NCBI GenBank assembly: GCA_964618785.1
Contig: CAZUCY010000031.1
Span: 1-33,171, forward strand
DNA length: 33,171 bases
Direction: 5' to 3'
Source: FEN-1297 sp964618785
Lineage (GTDB): Bacteria; Bacteroidota; Ignavibacteria; Ignavibacteriales; Ignavibacteriaceae
The position numbers were made by a program, and so were the translations under genes. This document shows, in pieces, positions 24,271 to 32,600 of the stretch. Below the pieces are notes generated by a model that saw nothing but the letters and a program-made list of their open reading frames with translations, was not told where the DNA came from and made no database searches. Every line of letters begins with the position of its first letter. Position 1 is the first letter of the stretch.

Positions 24271-25191
24271 ATGTATCCTGAACTTTTCAAAATAGGACCA
24301 TTTACGGTATATAGCTTTGGATTGATGGTAGGTATTGCTTTTATCGTCTCCAGCTACTTACTTACCAAAGAATTTGAAAGAAGAAAATTGAACCCGTCCC
24401 TGGCAACGGAAATTACTTTACTTGCTATAATTTTCGGGATAATTGGTAGCAAAGTTTTAGATTTAATCGAAAACTGGGATTCGTTTATTGCAAATCCTTT
24501 CCTGAGTGCTTTTTCGCCAGGTGGTCTTACTTTTTATGGAGGCTTGATCTTAGCTTCTTTTGTAATTGCAATATATCTGAAGAAAAAGAATATTTCTTTT
24601 TTATTTATCAGCGATGCTGCTAGTCCCTCACTTATCTTGGCATATGGAATTGGCAGGATTGGATGCCAGCTTGCAGGTGATGGAGATTACGGAATTCCGA
24701 CTTCTCTGCCATGGGGTATTAATTTTGCAAACGGTACCGTAAAACCTACCGATGTATTAAAACAATTTTATATTGACCACCCGGCTTTAGCTCTTAGAGA
24801 TAACTATCATTATTTATCTTCCCAGTTTCTTAGATCAGATCAATATGGTATAATAACAAAATTTGATGAGTTTATCCGCCTCCACCCAACGCCTGTTTAT
24901 GAATTCCTTACCTGCACAGTTATATTTTTTATTCTATGGTACCTAAGAAAAAAAGACTGGACAGACGGCAAATTATTTATGTTGTATTTATTATTTGCCG
25001 GAATTGAAAGGCTATTGGTAGAGTTTTTAAGACTTAACCCGCATTTACTTTTCGGTTTATCGGAAGCTCAATTAATCTCAATAATATTAATTATAATCGG
25101 CTCTTCAGGTTTTGTTTATCTTGATATGAATAAAGCCAGATTTCCTAAATTTGTTCCACCGCCTTTTAAATTAGAACGACCTAAAAAATAA
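24271..25191 (+). CDS. lgt: Prolipoprotein diacylglyceryl transferase
   Basis: 306 residues, about seven membrane segments. Transfers diacylglyceryl from phosphatidylglycerol to the lipobox cysteine, the first step of lipoprotein maturation. Seen: GPFTVYSFGLMVGIAF, the LTFYGGLILA block with the conserved Tyr-Gly-Gly, the signature YGIGRIGCQLAGDGDYG with the essential Arg, and HPTPVYEFLTC. A stretch between PWGINFANGT and HPTPVYE is extended compared with many Lgt proteins (about 155-205). Lnt, the last enzyme of the pathway, is encoded at 13598-15283. Followed by a MITE-like element at 25200. Confidence 0.95.
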   Translation: MYPELFKIGPFTVYSFGLMVGIAFIVSSYLLTKEFERRKLNPSLATEITLLAIIFGIIGSKVLDLIENWDSFIANPFLSAFSPGGLTFYGGLILASFVIAIYLKKKNISFLFISDAASPSLILAYGIGRIGCQLAGDGDYGIPTSLPWGINFANGTVKPTDVLKQFYIDHPALALRDNYHYLSSQFLRSDQYGIITKFDEFIRLHPTPVYEFLTCTVIFFILWYLRKKDWTDGKLFMLYLLFAGIERLLVEFLRLNPHLLFGLSEAQLISIILIIIGSSGFVYLDMNKARFPKFVPPPFKLERPKK

Positions 25192-25199
25192 CTATTTAC

Positions 25200-25332
25200 G
25201 AGGCTGTCTAAAATGTAGATCAGCTTGACAAGCTGACCCTTGCCTAGCCGACTCTTATTATGGTTTAATGTTGACTAAAATTGAAATATTAATTCTACTG
25301 CAGTATTCTAAAATTAAATTTTAGTTGACTCA
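25200..25332. repeat. Second, decayed copy of the GAGGCTG...AAAA element
   Basis: The left end GAGGCTGTCTAAAA (25200-25213) matches the 343 copy at 13 of 14 bases; the right end (25319-25332) is degenerate. The internal palindrome survives at 25218-25238, with one base pair swapped from A-T to T-A on both arms compared with 361-381. It fills most of the gap between lgt and rlmB, 8 bp after the lgt stop, and may act as a terminator or attenuator. Confidence 0.65.
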
Positions 25333-25352
25333 TTTTTTAATAAAAATACTAA

Positions 25353-26084
25353 ATGAATATTATAATTGGACGTAAACCTGTTCTTGAAGCAATAAATTCA
25401 GGAGAGCAAATTGATCAGGTTTATATTTTATATGGTCAGAAAGGTGCTATTATAGATTCCATAAGAATTGCTTCCAAGAAAAAGGGAATTAAATGCGGTG
25501 AAATCCCTCAGGAAAAATTAAAAGCTATAACTTCACATCCTAATGTCCAGGGAGTTGTTGCAATTAAGTTGGAGCAAAAATATTATACTTTAGACGAAAT
25601 AATTTCAACTGCTAAGAAAGCAGCTTATCCTTTGATACTAATCCTTGATTCCATTCAAGACACACATAATCTGGGTGCAATTCTACGTACTGCCGATTGC
25701 AGCGGTGTTGACGGAGTAATTATAACTAAACATAACAGCGCTCCTGTAAATGCTACCGTCGCTAAAACTTCAGTTGGTGCCACTGAACATGTCAAAATAT
25801 GCGTCGTAAATAATCTCGCTCAGACTATCGAAGTACTAAAAGGTAATGGCTTTTGGATTGCCGGTTCGTCTTTGGATAATTCTAAAAATTATACCGGGAT
25901 CGATTATAAGATTCCTTTAGCGCTTGTAGTGGGTAATGAAGAAAAAGGTATTAGAAAACTTACAGCCGATAATTGCGACTTCCTTTTAAATATTCCCATG
26001 AAAGGGAAAATTCAATCATTAAATGTTTCCGTTGCAACAGGCATTCTTCTCTTCGAGGTTTTAAGGCAAAGGAACAATACTTAA
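25353..26084 (+). CDS. rlmB: 23S rRNA (guanosine-2'-O-)-methyltransferase, RlmB/TrmH family
   Basis: 243 residues. SPOUT methyltransferase of the SpoU/TrmH class, expected to 2'-O-methylate G2251 of 23S rRNA. Seen: N-terminal substrate-binding domain beginning IIGRKPVLEAINSGEQIDQV, SPOUT motif 1 LDSIQDTHNLGAILRTADCSG with the catalytic Arg, motif 2 LALVVGNEEKGIRKL, and motif 3 IPMKGKIQSLNVSVATGILLF. Related TrmH-family enzymes methylate other RNAs, but the N-terminal domain favours RlmB. The protein begins 20 bp after the MITE-like element. Confidence 0.9.
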   Translation: MNIIIGRKPVLEAINSGEQIDQVYILYGQKGAIIDSIRIASKKKGIKCGEIPQEKLKAITSHPNVQGVVAIKLEQKYYTLDEIISTAKKAAYPLILILDSIQDTHNLGAILRTADCSGVDGVIITKHNSAPVNATVAKTSVGATEHVKICVVNNLAQTIEVLKGNGFWIAGSSLDNSKNYTGIDYKIPLALVVGNEEKGIRKLTADNCDFLLNIPMKGKIQSLNVSVATGILLFEVLRQRNNT

Positions 26085-26134
26085 TAAAAAGTGATAAATA
26101 CTATTGATGGAGACCATCTGCCTATCAACTTTCC

Positions 26135-27460
26135 TTGACTACATTTACCCATTTCTCTATATTTGACTACATACTTTTAGTTGAAACTAAGAAAAAAATA
26201 GATTTGAGCCAATATAATAAGACAGTCCTTCCAAATGGAATAAGAGTAATTTCAGAATCAATCCCTTATGTAAAATCCTTTTCACTTGGGTTCTGGTTTA
26301 ATGTAGGTTCACGGGATGAAAATTTTCAAAATAATGGGATTACGCATTTTATTGAACATATGTTGTTTAAGGGGACAAAAATGCGTTCCGCAAAAAAAAT
26401 CGCTGTCGATATAGAATCTTTCGGCGGCTACTTAAATGCATTTACTTCCAAGGAACATACATGCTATTATGGTCGTGGGCTGGAAAACCATATTGAAAAA
26501 ACATTCGATGTCCTTTCAGACATGATTCAGCAGCCTGCATTTAAACCCGGCGAAATGAAAAAAGAATCAAATGTTGTTATAGATGAGTTATATGATATTG
26601 AAGATAATCCCGAAGAATTAATATTTGATAAATTTGAAGAAAATATTTTTGCAGGAAACAGCATAAGTATGCCGATTATCGGAACTGAAGAAAACTTAAG
26701 AAAATTTTCACAACGTGATTTATTTAATTTCGTGAAAGAAATGTACGGGTTCAACCGATTAATTATAGCGGCATCGGGAGCGGTTAATCATGAAAAGCTT
26801 CTGAGGTTTGCAGATAAATATATTAAAACTGATTTAGGTGTGTCTAATATTAAACGAAAAAATTATTTGCCTTACAATTCAATTGCGAAGCTTGAAGTAA
26901 TTGATAAAGAGATTCAGCAGGTTCATGCTATAATTGGACGGGCTACTTATGGATATAAAAACGAAAAGAGAAATATAGCAAATGTTCTTTCTCAAATACT
27001 GGGCGAAGGGAGCAGCTCACGTTTATTTCAATCGGTTAGAGAAAAAAAAGGAATTGCGTACCAAATAAACTCTTTTTTAAATTCTTTTTATGATATTTCA
27101 ACTTTTGGTGTTTACTTTTCTACAAATGAAAAAATGATGGATAAGGCACTCGCTATCGTTTTAAAAGAATTTAGAAAATTGAGAGAAACTTTGGTTTCTG
27201 GGCGGGAATTAAACAAGGCAAAAGAATCAATTAAAGGAAGCCTGCTGCTAAGCCTGGAAGGCACTTCTAACAGGATGATGCGTATGGCTCAATCGGAATT
27301 ATATTTTAATAAAATAAAATCAATTGATGAAGCTATAAAAGATATAGATGCGGTAACAAGAGAAAACATCCTTGAAGCTGCAAATGAACTTCTTAATGAG
27401 AAGTCATTCATTAAATTAGTCATAAAATCAAAAAATACATTACTAAAATCAGCTGCATAG
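26135..27460 (+). CDS. M16 family zinc metallopeptidase
   Basis: 441 residues. Processing-peptidase-like inverzincin. Seen: zinc motif HFIEH (His71, Glu74, His75) in the usual ITHFIEHMLFKGT context, the third zinc ligand Glu151 in VVIDELYDIEDNPEE, and the C-terminal domain's R-Y-type region around GSSSRLFQSVREKKGIAYQI. Both halves of the family (about 25-240 and 240-440) are present. The start is uncertain: no in-frame ATG precedes the conserved YNKTVLPNG; candidates are TTG at 26135 and TTG at 26204, neither with a clear Shine-Dalgarno. Likely degrades or processes peptides in the cytoplasm or periplasm; no obvious signal peptide. Confidence 0.9.
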   Translation: MTTFTHFSIFDYILLVETKKKIDLSQYNKTVLPNGIRVISESIPYVKSFSLGFWFNVGSRDENFQNNGITHFIEHMLFKGTKMRSAKKIAVDIESFGGYLNAFTSKEHTCYYGRGLENHIEKTFDVLSDMIQQPAFKPGEMKKESNVVIDELYDIEDNPEELIFDKFEENIFAGNSISMPIIGTEENLRKFSQRDLFNFVKEMYGFNRLIIAASGAVNHEKLLRFADKYIKTDLGVSNIKRKNYLPYNSIAKLEVIDKEIQQVHAIIGRATYGYKNEKRNIANVLSQILGEGSSSRLFQSVREKKGIAYQINSFLNSFYDISTFGVYFSTNEKMMDKALAIVLKEFRKLRETLVSGRELNKAKESIKGSLLLSLEGTSNRMMRMAQSELYFNKIKSIDEAIKDIDAVTRENILEAANELLNEKSFIKLVIKSKNTLLKSAA

Positions 27461-27479
27461 CTGAAAAAAGAGGTGCAAT

Positions 27480-28592
27480 ATGTTAGTTGGTGTTCCAAAA
27501 GAAATAAAAGCCAATGAGAATAGAGTCGCTTTACTACCCGTAGGTGCTTCTACTCTTATTCAGAGCGGTCATAAAGTTGTTATTGAAACAAACGCAGGTG
27601 TCGGCAGCGGTTTTTCAGATGAAGATTATAAAGCCATTGGGGCTGAAATTGCAAAATCGGCTCAAGAAGTTTATTCTGCTGCTGAAATGATTATGAAAGT
27701 GAAAGAACCGATTGAACCCGAATACGGGTTGATTAGGAAAGGACAGATATTATTTACTTATTTTCATTTTGCCGCTAGTAAGGAATTGACCGAAGCGATG
27801 ATGAAAGTAAAATGTGTTTGTATCGCGTATGAAACAGTTCAGAAAGCTGATAATTCACTTCCGCTTTTAATTCCTATGAGCGAAGTTGCGGGAAGGATGG
27901 CACCTCAGGAAGGCGCTAAATATCTTGAAAAAGCAATGGGCGGACGGGGAATTTTGTTAGGCGGAGTTCCGGGCACGGGTCCCGCAGAAGTCATGGTTCT
28001 TGGCGGCGGTATTGTCGGTACTAATGCTGCAAAAATTGCCGCTGGTTTTGGCGCTAAAGTTACAATTTATGATAATAATTTATACAGGCTGCGATATCTT
28101 GATGATGTAATGCCGGCTAATGTCACAACAATGATGTCAAATGAGTATTATATCAGAGCAGGTCTTCCTAAAGCTGATCTTGTCATCGGTGCTGTTTTAA
28201 TCCCGGGAACAAAAGCGCCAAAGCTTGTTAGAAGAGATATGATTCCTTTGATGAAAGAAGGTTCTGTTATAGTAGATGTGTCTGTCGATCAAGGCGGTTG
28301 TATTGAAACTTGCAAACCAACGACTCACGAACACCCTACTTTCGTTATTGATGGTGTGGTTCATTACTGTGTCGCAAATATGCCCGGTGCTGTTCCCCAT
28401 ACTTCTACTTTAGCTTTAACAAATGCTACTTTACCATATGCAGTAGAAATTGCTAATAAAGGTTATGAAAAAGCCATTAAATCAAACTCCGAAATAAAAC
28501 TTGGATTAAATATGATTGATGGTAAGATTACCTATAAGGGCGTTGCTACAGCTTTTGATTTTAAATATAATTCGGTCGATTCAATAATATAA
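27480..28592 (+). CDS. ald: Alanine dehydrogenase
   Basis: 370 residues, standard length. NAD-dependent reversible conversion of L-alanine to pyruvate and ammonia. Seen: GVPKEIKANENRVALLPVG at the N-terminus (substrate-binding Arg/Lys), FTYFHFAASKELT with the catalytic His, the dinucleotide fold VLGGGIVGTNAAKIAAGFGA, the DVSVDQGGCIETCKPTTHEHP block with catalytic Asp, and NMPGAVPHTSTLALTNATLP. Strong Shine-Dalgarno aaagaggtg (27467-27475) just before the ATG. Starts 19 bp after the M16 peptidase, so probably co-transcribed. Confidence 0.96.
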   Translation: MLVGVPKEIKANENRVALLPVGASTLIQSGHKVVIETNAGVGSGFSDEDYKAIGAEIAKSAQEVYSAAEMIMKVKEPIEPEYGLIRKGQILFTYFHFAASKELTEAMMKVKCVCIAYETVQKADNSLPLLIPMSEVAGRMAPQEGAKYLEKAMGGRGILLGGVPGTGPAEVMVLGGGIVGTNAAKIAAGFGAKVTIYDNNLYRLRYLDDVMPANVTTMMSNEYYIRAGLPKADLVIGAVLIPGTKAPKLVRRDMIPLMKEGSVIVDVSVDQGGCIETCKPTTHEHPTFVIDGVVHYCVANMPGAVPHTSTLALTNATLPYAVEIANKGYEKAIKSNSEIKLGLNMIDGKITYKGVATAFDFKYNSVDSII

Positions 28593-28910
28593 TAAAAATT
28601 AATTTGATAGTTTGGCCGGTCACAGAAAAGTTCTTTAAATATCTTGATCTTAAGATGCTGATTTTTATATTAATTAATTTATGTTACGCAAAAATAAAGA
28701 TGCTAATAATACAAGAACACACACCGCTAAATCCCCTCACGAAAGGGGAATAAAAGAGGTGTGTTTATTTGAAATCATAGAACACCAGAACTTCTGCGTT
28801 AGATAAGTAATTAGGTAAAATTCCTATTATAAGATCAAGACTTGTTATCATACATGCCGCCGGATAAATAGGATTAGGAAAAAAATTGGACTCATTTGCT
28901 GGAAAATTAA
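28593..28910. other. Intergenic region between ald and nuoG, mostly a foldback element
   Basis: 318 bp with no coding signal on either strand. Two thirds of it is a long imperfect inverted repeat (28642-28840). I saw no convincing promoter for nuoG in the remaining 28841-28910, which is AT-rich. Confidence 0.5.
28642..28840. repeat. Long foldback (MITE-like) element
   Basis: Four nested inverted pairs share nearly one axis: tcttgatctta (28642-28652) with its complement at 28830-28840; acgca (28686-28690) with tgcgt (28795-28799); acacacc (28719-28725) with ggtgtgt (28758-28764); tcccct (28732-28737) with agggga (28744-28749). Coordinate sums of the pairs all fall between 57481 and 57485. The AT-rich stretches between them also align imperfectly when one arm is reversed. 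Total length 199 bp, no open frame. Confidence 0.6.
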
Positions 28911-30593
28911 ATGCCTAAATTCGTTTTGGATGGTTTAGAAATTGAGTTTCAACAAGGGCAGACTATTATTCAAGCTGCTAAAGAGTACGGGATAACAATC
29001 CCTCACTTTTGTTGGCATCCTAGTTTATCTGTATCTGGTAATTGTCGCGTTTGTTTGGTTGAAATTGAAAAAATGCCCAAGCTTGCTATAGCATGTTCTA
29101 CTTTTGCTTCTGAGGGAATGGTTGTTCATACTACTTCTGAAAACGCTCTTACCGCACGAAATGCGGTTATGGAATTTCTGCTTATTAACCATCCGCTTGA
29201 TTGCCCTATTTGTGATGAAGCTGGTGAATGTAAACTTCAGGATTATGCTTATTTACACAGCGCCGGTGAAAGTCGCTTTGTTGAAGAGAAAAATCTTAAA
29301 GATAAACGTGTGCCGCTTGGACCCTATGTTATGTTTGATGGCGACCGGTGTATTTCCTGCTCACGCTGCATAAGGTTTTGCGATGAGATTGCAAAAGATC
29401 CGGAACTTACTTTTGTGAAAAGGGGTGATAGAGTTACTATAGTTACTTTCCCCGGTGAAGAATTGAAAAATCCATATTCATTAAATGTAACGGATATTTG
29501 TCCTGTAGGCGCATTAACAAATAGAGATTTCCGGTTTAAAGCAAGAGTCTGGGATATGTCTTCTAATAAGACTATATGCCAGGGATGTTCTCGCGGTTGC
29601 AATATAGAATTATGGGTAAGGGATAATCAAATTCTTAGAATTACTCCCCGGCAGAATAATGAAGTGAATAATTACTGGATCTGCGATCACGGTAGATTGA
29701 ATACATTTAAGTCGGTAAATGCTGAAGACAGGGTAAATGGTCCGCATATAAGAAAAGAAGGCTTTTTGGGAAAAGCAGAATGGGATGAAGCTCTAAACAA
29801 TTCTGCCGAATCGCTAAAGAAATATTCTAAAAGTGAAATTGCTTTCATAGGTTCTCCTTATGCTGCCATTGAAGATAATTATTTATTAGCGAAGTTTGCT
29901 TCGGCGTTAGGTTCAAAAAATATTGATCTTATAAGACATACTGATCTATCATTTGAAGATAATATTTTGAGGAGAGATGATATAACACCAAATAGTCTTG
30001 GTGCAGAAATAGTTGGTGTTAGACCTCCTCATGGAGGTCTTAATTTAGAAGGAATTATTAACGGTATAAAAGAAGGAAAAATAAAAGCGCTTTATCTCAT
30101 TGAGGATGATATCGTTGCTTTATATCCCGAACTTGAAGAAGCTTTTTCAAGATTGGATTTATTTATTGCTCATGCTACTAATTTTAACATGTCGACCGCA
30201 CTTGCGCATATAGTATTTCCGGCTGCTGCTTATGCAGAGAAAAACGGGACTATTGTTAATTTCAAGGAAAGAGTCCAAAGATTAAAACCTGCTGTTTCAA
30301 CTATCGAAACGGATCGTTCACTCGATGGAATGGTTTTAAACAGGCTTGATAAATTTGGTACAAAGTTCGACAGGTGGGCACAGGGTCATAGGTACGATGC
30401 AAAATCATCATGGAAAATTATTTCCGCTCTCTCAGCTTTAATGGGATTTAGGTTGAAGTTTAATAATACCGAAGAAGTATTTGATGAAATATCCAGGACG
30501 ATTAGTGCGTTTGACGGACTTGATTACGAAGTAATAGGCGAGCTTGGCGCTCAATTAAAATTGAAACCTGCCGGTATTATTTCTGCTGGGTAA
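28911..30593 (+). CDS. nuoG: NADH-quinone oxidoreductase subunit G
   Basis: 560 residues. Peripheral-arm iron-sulfur subunit of complex I. Seen: N-terminal [2Fe-2S] motif C-x10-C-x2-C-x13-C (HFCWHPSLSVSGNCRVC onward), the His-ligated HPLDCPICDEAGECKLQD motif (H-x3-C-x2-C-x5-C), CISCSRCIRFCDE with the distal DICPVGAL cysteine, and a fourth cluster motif CQGCSRGCN plus a Cys in YWICDHG. The molybdopterin-like domain that follows is much shorter than in E. coli NuoG (about 908 residues), ending with a compact domain. nuoH starts 24 nt downstream. nuoE and nuoF are not upstream; ald is. Confidence 0.93.
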   Translation: MPKFVLDGLEIEFQQGQTIIQAAKEYGITIPHFCWHPSLSVSGNCRVCLVEIEKMPKLAIACSTFASEGMVVHTTSENALTARNAVMEFLLINHPLDCPICDEAGECKLQDYAYLHSAGESRFVEEKNLKDKRVPLGPYVMFDGDRCISCSRCIRFCDEIAKDPELTFVKRGDRVTIVTFPGEELKNPYSLNVTDICPVGALTNRDFRFKARVWDMSSNKTICQGCSRGCNIELWVRDNQILRITPRQNNEVNNYWICDHGRLNTFKSVNAEDRVNGPHIRKEGFLGKAEWDEALNNSAESLKKYSKSEIAFIGSPYAAIEDNYLLAKFASALGSKNIDLIRHTDLSFEDNILRRDDITPNSLGAEIVGVRPPHGGLNLEGIINGIKEGKIKALYLIEDDIVALYPELEEAFSRLDLFIAHATNFNMSTALAHIVFPAAAYAEKNGTIVNFKERVQRLKPAVSTIETDRSLDGMVLNRLDKFGTKFDRWAQGHRYDAKSSWKIISALSALMGFRLKFNNTEEVFDEISRTISAFDGLDYEVIGELGAQLKLKPAGIISAG

Positions 30594-30617
30594 AAGCATA
30601 ATTGGAGCTTTAATTAA

Positions 30618-31649
30618 ATGAGCATATTGGAAACTATAGTTTTTTGTCTGATTAAGATAGTCCTTGTTTTAACGGTTATGTTGCTTACTGTATCTTACCT
30701 TGTTTACTTTGAAAGAAGGATTAGTGCATGGGCGCAAAACAGACTGGGACCAAATCGTGTGGGTTGGGAAGGGGTCTTGCAGCCGTTTGCCGATGTGTTT
30801 AAGCTTCTGCTAAAAGAAGATATAGTTCCGGAAGCTGCAAATAAAACTCTTCACACTTTAGCCCCGGTTGTAGCCTTATTTGTCGCCTTTACAACGTATG
30901 CTGTAATTCCTTTCGGTCCTATCGTTAATATTTACGGTTACAATATTCCGCTTGTTGTTGCGGATGTTAATATAGGGATACTTTACGTTCTTGCATTAAC
31001 ATCATTAGGGGTTTATGCAATTACGTTTGCAGGCTGGTCATCAGGGAGCAAATATTCTTTGCTCGGCGGAATCAGATCTTCCGCACAAATGATTTCTTAT
31101 GAAATATCAATGGGATTTTCTGTCGGCGGGGTGATATTGCTTGCAGGCTCTCTTCGTCCTGAGGAAATTATTCAATTTCAGGCGGGGTGGATGTGGAATG
31201 CAATTTTACAGCCGGTCGGATTTATTACTTTTGTTGTTTCTGCTTTTGCTGAAACAAATCGTCTTCCCTTTGATTTGCCCGAAGCGGAGCCTGAACTTGT
31301 CGGCGGTTATCATACTGAGTATAGTAGTATGAAGTTTGCCGGTTTCTTCTTAGCCGAATACGCAAACATGATTATTGCAAGCACTATGATTGTAACATTA
31401 TATCTCGGCGGCTGGAGATTCCCTTACCTTGAAAACTTTAGTTTATCAGCCGGTCTATATGCTGTTATTTCGGTATTAACTTTTTTTATCAAGGTTGCAG
31501 CGCTGCTTTTCTTTTTTATCTGGGTCAGATGGAGCTTGCCCCGCTTTAGATACGACCAGTTAATGAGTCTTGGTTGGAAAGTAATGTTTCCTTTATCGCT
31601 TATAAATATTGTTTGGGTAGCCTTCTTAATAATGGTGTTTAAAATATGA
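30618..31649 (+). CDS. nuoH: NADH-quinone oxidoreductase subunit H
   Basis: 343 residues, about eight membrane segments. Subunit at the junction of the peripheral and membrane arms that forms much of the quinone-binding channel. Seen: YLVYFERRISAWAQNRLGPN (family signature 1), LLKEDIVPEAANK, GGIRSSAQMISYEISMG with conserved Arg and Glu, and the second signature AETNRLPFDLPEAEPELVGG followed by YHTEYSSMKFA, all acidic quinone-channel residues retained. A 139-bp gap with a hairpin (31667-31718) separates it from nuoI. Confidence 0.96.
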   Translation: MSILETIVFCLIKIVLVLTVMLLTVSYLVYFERRISAWAQNRLGPNRVGWEGVLQPFADVFKLLLKEDIVPEAANKTLHTLAPVVALFVAFTTYAVIPFGPIVNIYGYNIPLVVADVNIGILYVLALTSLGVYAITFAGWSSGSKYSLLGGIRSSAQMISYEISMGFSVGGVILLAGSLRPEEIIQFQAGWMWNAILQPVGFITFVVSAFAETNRLPFDLPEAEPELVGGYHTEYSSMKFAGFFLAEYANMIIASTMIVTLYLGGWRFPYLENFSLSAGLYAVISVLTFFIKVAALLFFFIWVRWSLPRFRYDQLMSLGWKVMFPLSLINIVWVAFLIMVFKI

Positions 31650-31666
31650 AGGTTTTCCCTTTTTAA

Positions 31667-31718
31667 TGGCTATGCCATTCCCCCGCATAGTTGAGCAGCC
31701 CAGGGAGTGGCTTTGCCG
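31667..31718. repeat. Hairpin in the nuoH-nuoI gap
   Basis: A 16-bp imperfect inverted repeat (12 of 16 pairs; 31667-31682 with 31703-31718), containing a smaller perfect palindrome aatggc-tat-gccatt (31665-31679). It is notably GC-rich for its surroundings. A further AT stem (attaaaata 31723-31731 with tattttaat 31744-31752) follows. The location inside a presumed operon suggests an inserted repeat or a processing/attenuation signal. Confidence 0.5.
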
Positions 31719-31788
31719 TACGATTAAAATATTTTTATATCATTATTTTAATGGATTGATAATGCAGGTTAATTATTTGGATGATTAG

Positions 31789-32283
31789 ATGGCATTAAAA
31801 AAAAGAAAAAAAGATTTAACGTTTTTAGAGAAAATATATATACCTGAAATTGTAAAAGGCTTATCGCTTACAATGAAAAACATGTTTAAGCCTAAATTTA
31901 CAATGAAGTATCCCGAAGAAAAATTTATTCCGCCTGCTTCTTATAGGGGCAGACCTGTGTTGGTTTTGGAGGAGAATGGTGAAGAAAGATGCATAGCCTG
32001 CGGGCTTTGTTCACGTGTTTGTCCTTCGCTTGCAATCGAAGTTCAAGCCGGGGAAACTACGCGTGAAAAGGAAAGATACCCTGAAAAATTCGAGATAAAT
32101 ATGCTGCGTTGCATTTTTTGCGGATTCTGCGAAGATGTCTGCCCGGAAGAAGCTATTGTAATGAGTAAAGACTATGAATTGGCTTTTAACAATAGGGAAG
32201 ATGCCATATATGGAAAAGATAAACTTCTTACTCCGGTCTATCAGCTTCAGGACAGGATTGAATTTCTTAGAAGTTACAAATAA
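31789..32283 (+). CDS. nuoI: NADH-quinone oxidoreductase subunit I
   Basis: 164 residues. Complex I subunit carrying clusters N6a and N6b. Two 4Fe-4S motifs: Cys68-x2-Cys71-x2-Cys74-x3-Cys78-P (CIACGLCSRVCP) and Cys108-x2-Cys111-x2-Cys114-x3-Cys118-P (CIFCGFCEDVCP). The N-terminus is basic and amphipathic (MALKKRKKDL, then ITVKGLSLTMK-like), usual for membrane association. No nuoJ or later subunit follows; the next gene is comM after 317 bp, so the rest of complex I must be encoded elsewhere. Confidence 0.95.
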   Translation: MALKKRKKDLTFLEKIYIPEIVKGLSLTMKNMFKPKFTMKYPEEKFIPPASYRGRPVLVLEENGEERCIACGLCSRVCPSLAIEVQAGETTREKERYPEKFEINMLRCIFCGFCEDVCPEEAIVMSKDYELAFNNREDAIYGKDKLLTPVYQLQDRIEFLRSYK

Positions 32284-32600
32284 ACCTTTCAGCAGTTTGG
32301 ACAAGGAATTGTGCAAATATTAACTACTAAACCTATGAGGTTTTCTTCAACCTCCGGGGTTTTTCTTGAATATATAACTTAATCTCGGGGGTCTTCCTGA
32401 ACCTCGTTGGGTTAATGTAGGCAGCAAATGAATAAACCTTTATTTATAAAGTTTAAGGAATTTGCTTTTATAATATTAAAGTTTAATTTAGAAGCAGAAA
32501 AACATAGAAAGGGTTATTTACATTTCAGGTAGAAATTCACGAAATATTTTTTAATTGCTAAATACATAATTGATTTTTGTAAAATCAATAAAGAGGGAAA
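32284..32600. other. Intergenic region between nuoI and comM
   Basis: 317 bp with no coding signal. Contains a cluster of short hairpin repeats (32329-32413). The part from 32414 to 32600 is AT-rich; it ends with agaggg at 32592-32597 as the comM Shine-Dalgarno. No clear promoter was recognised. Confidence 0.5.
32329..32413. repeat. Cluster of aacct...aggtt hairpins
   Basis: At least three related short palindromes follow each other: aaacct-atg-aggttt (32329-32343), aacc-tccgg-ggtt (32349-32361, flanked by ttcaa/ttgaa) and aacc-tcgttg-ggtt (32400-32413); a fourth, atctcgggggtctt near 32382, looks like a decayed copy. They occur 20-50 bp apart. Resembles degraded REP-type repeats; could end the nuo transcript. 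Confidence 0.5.
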
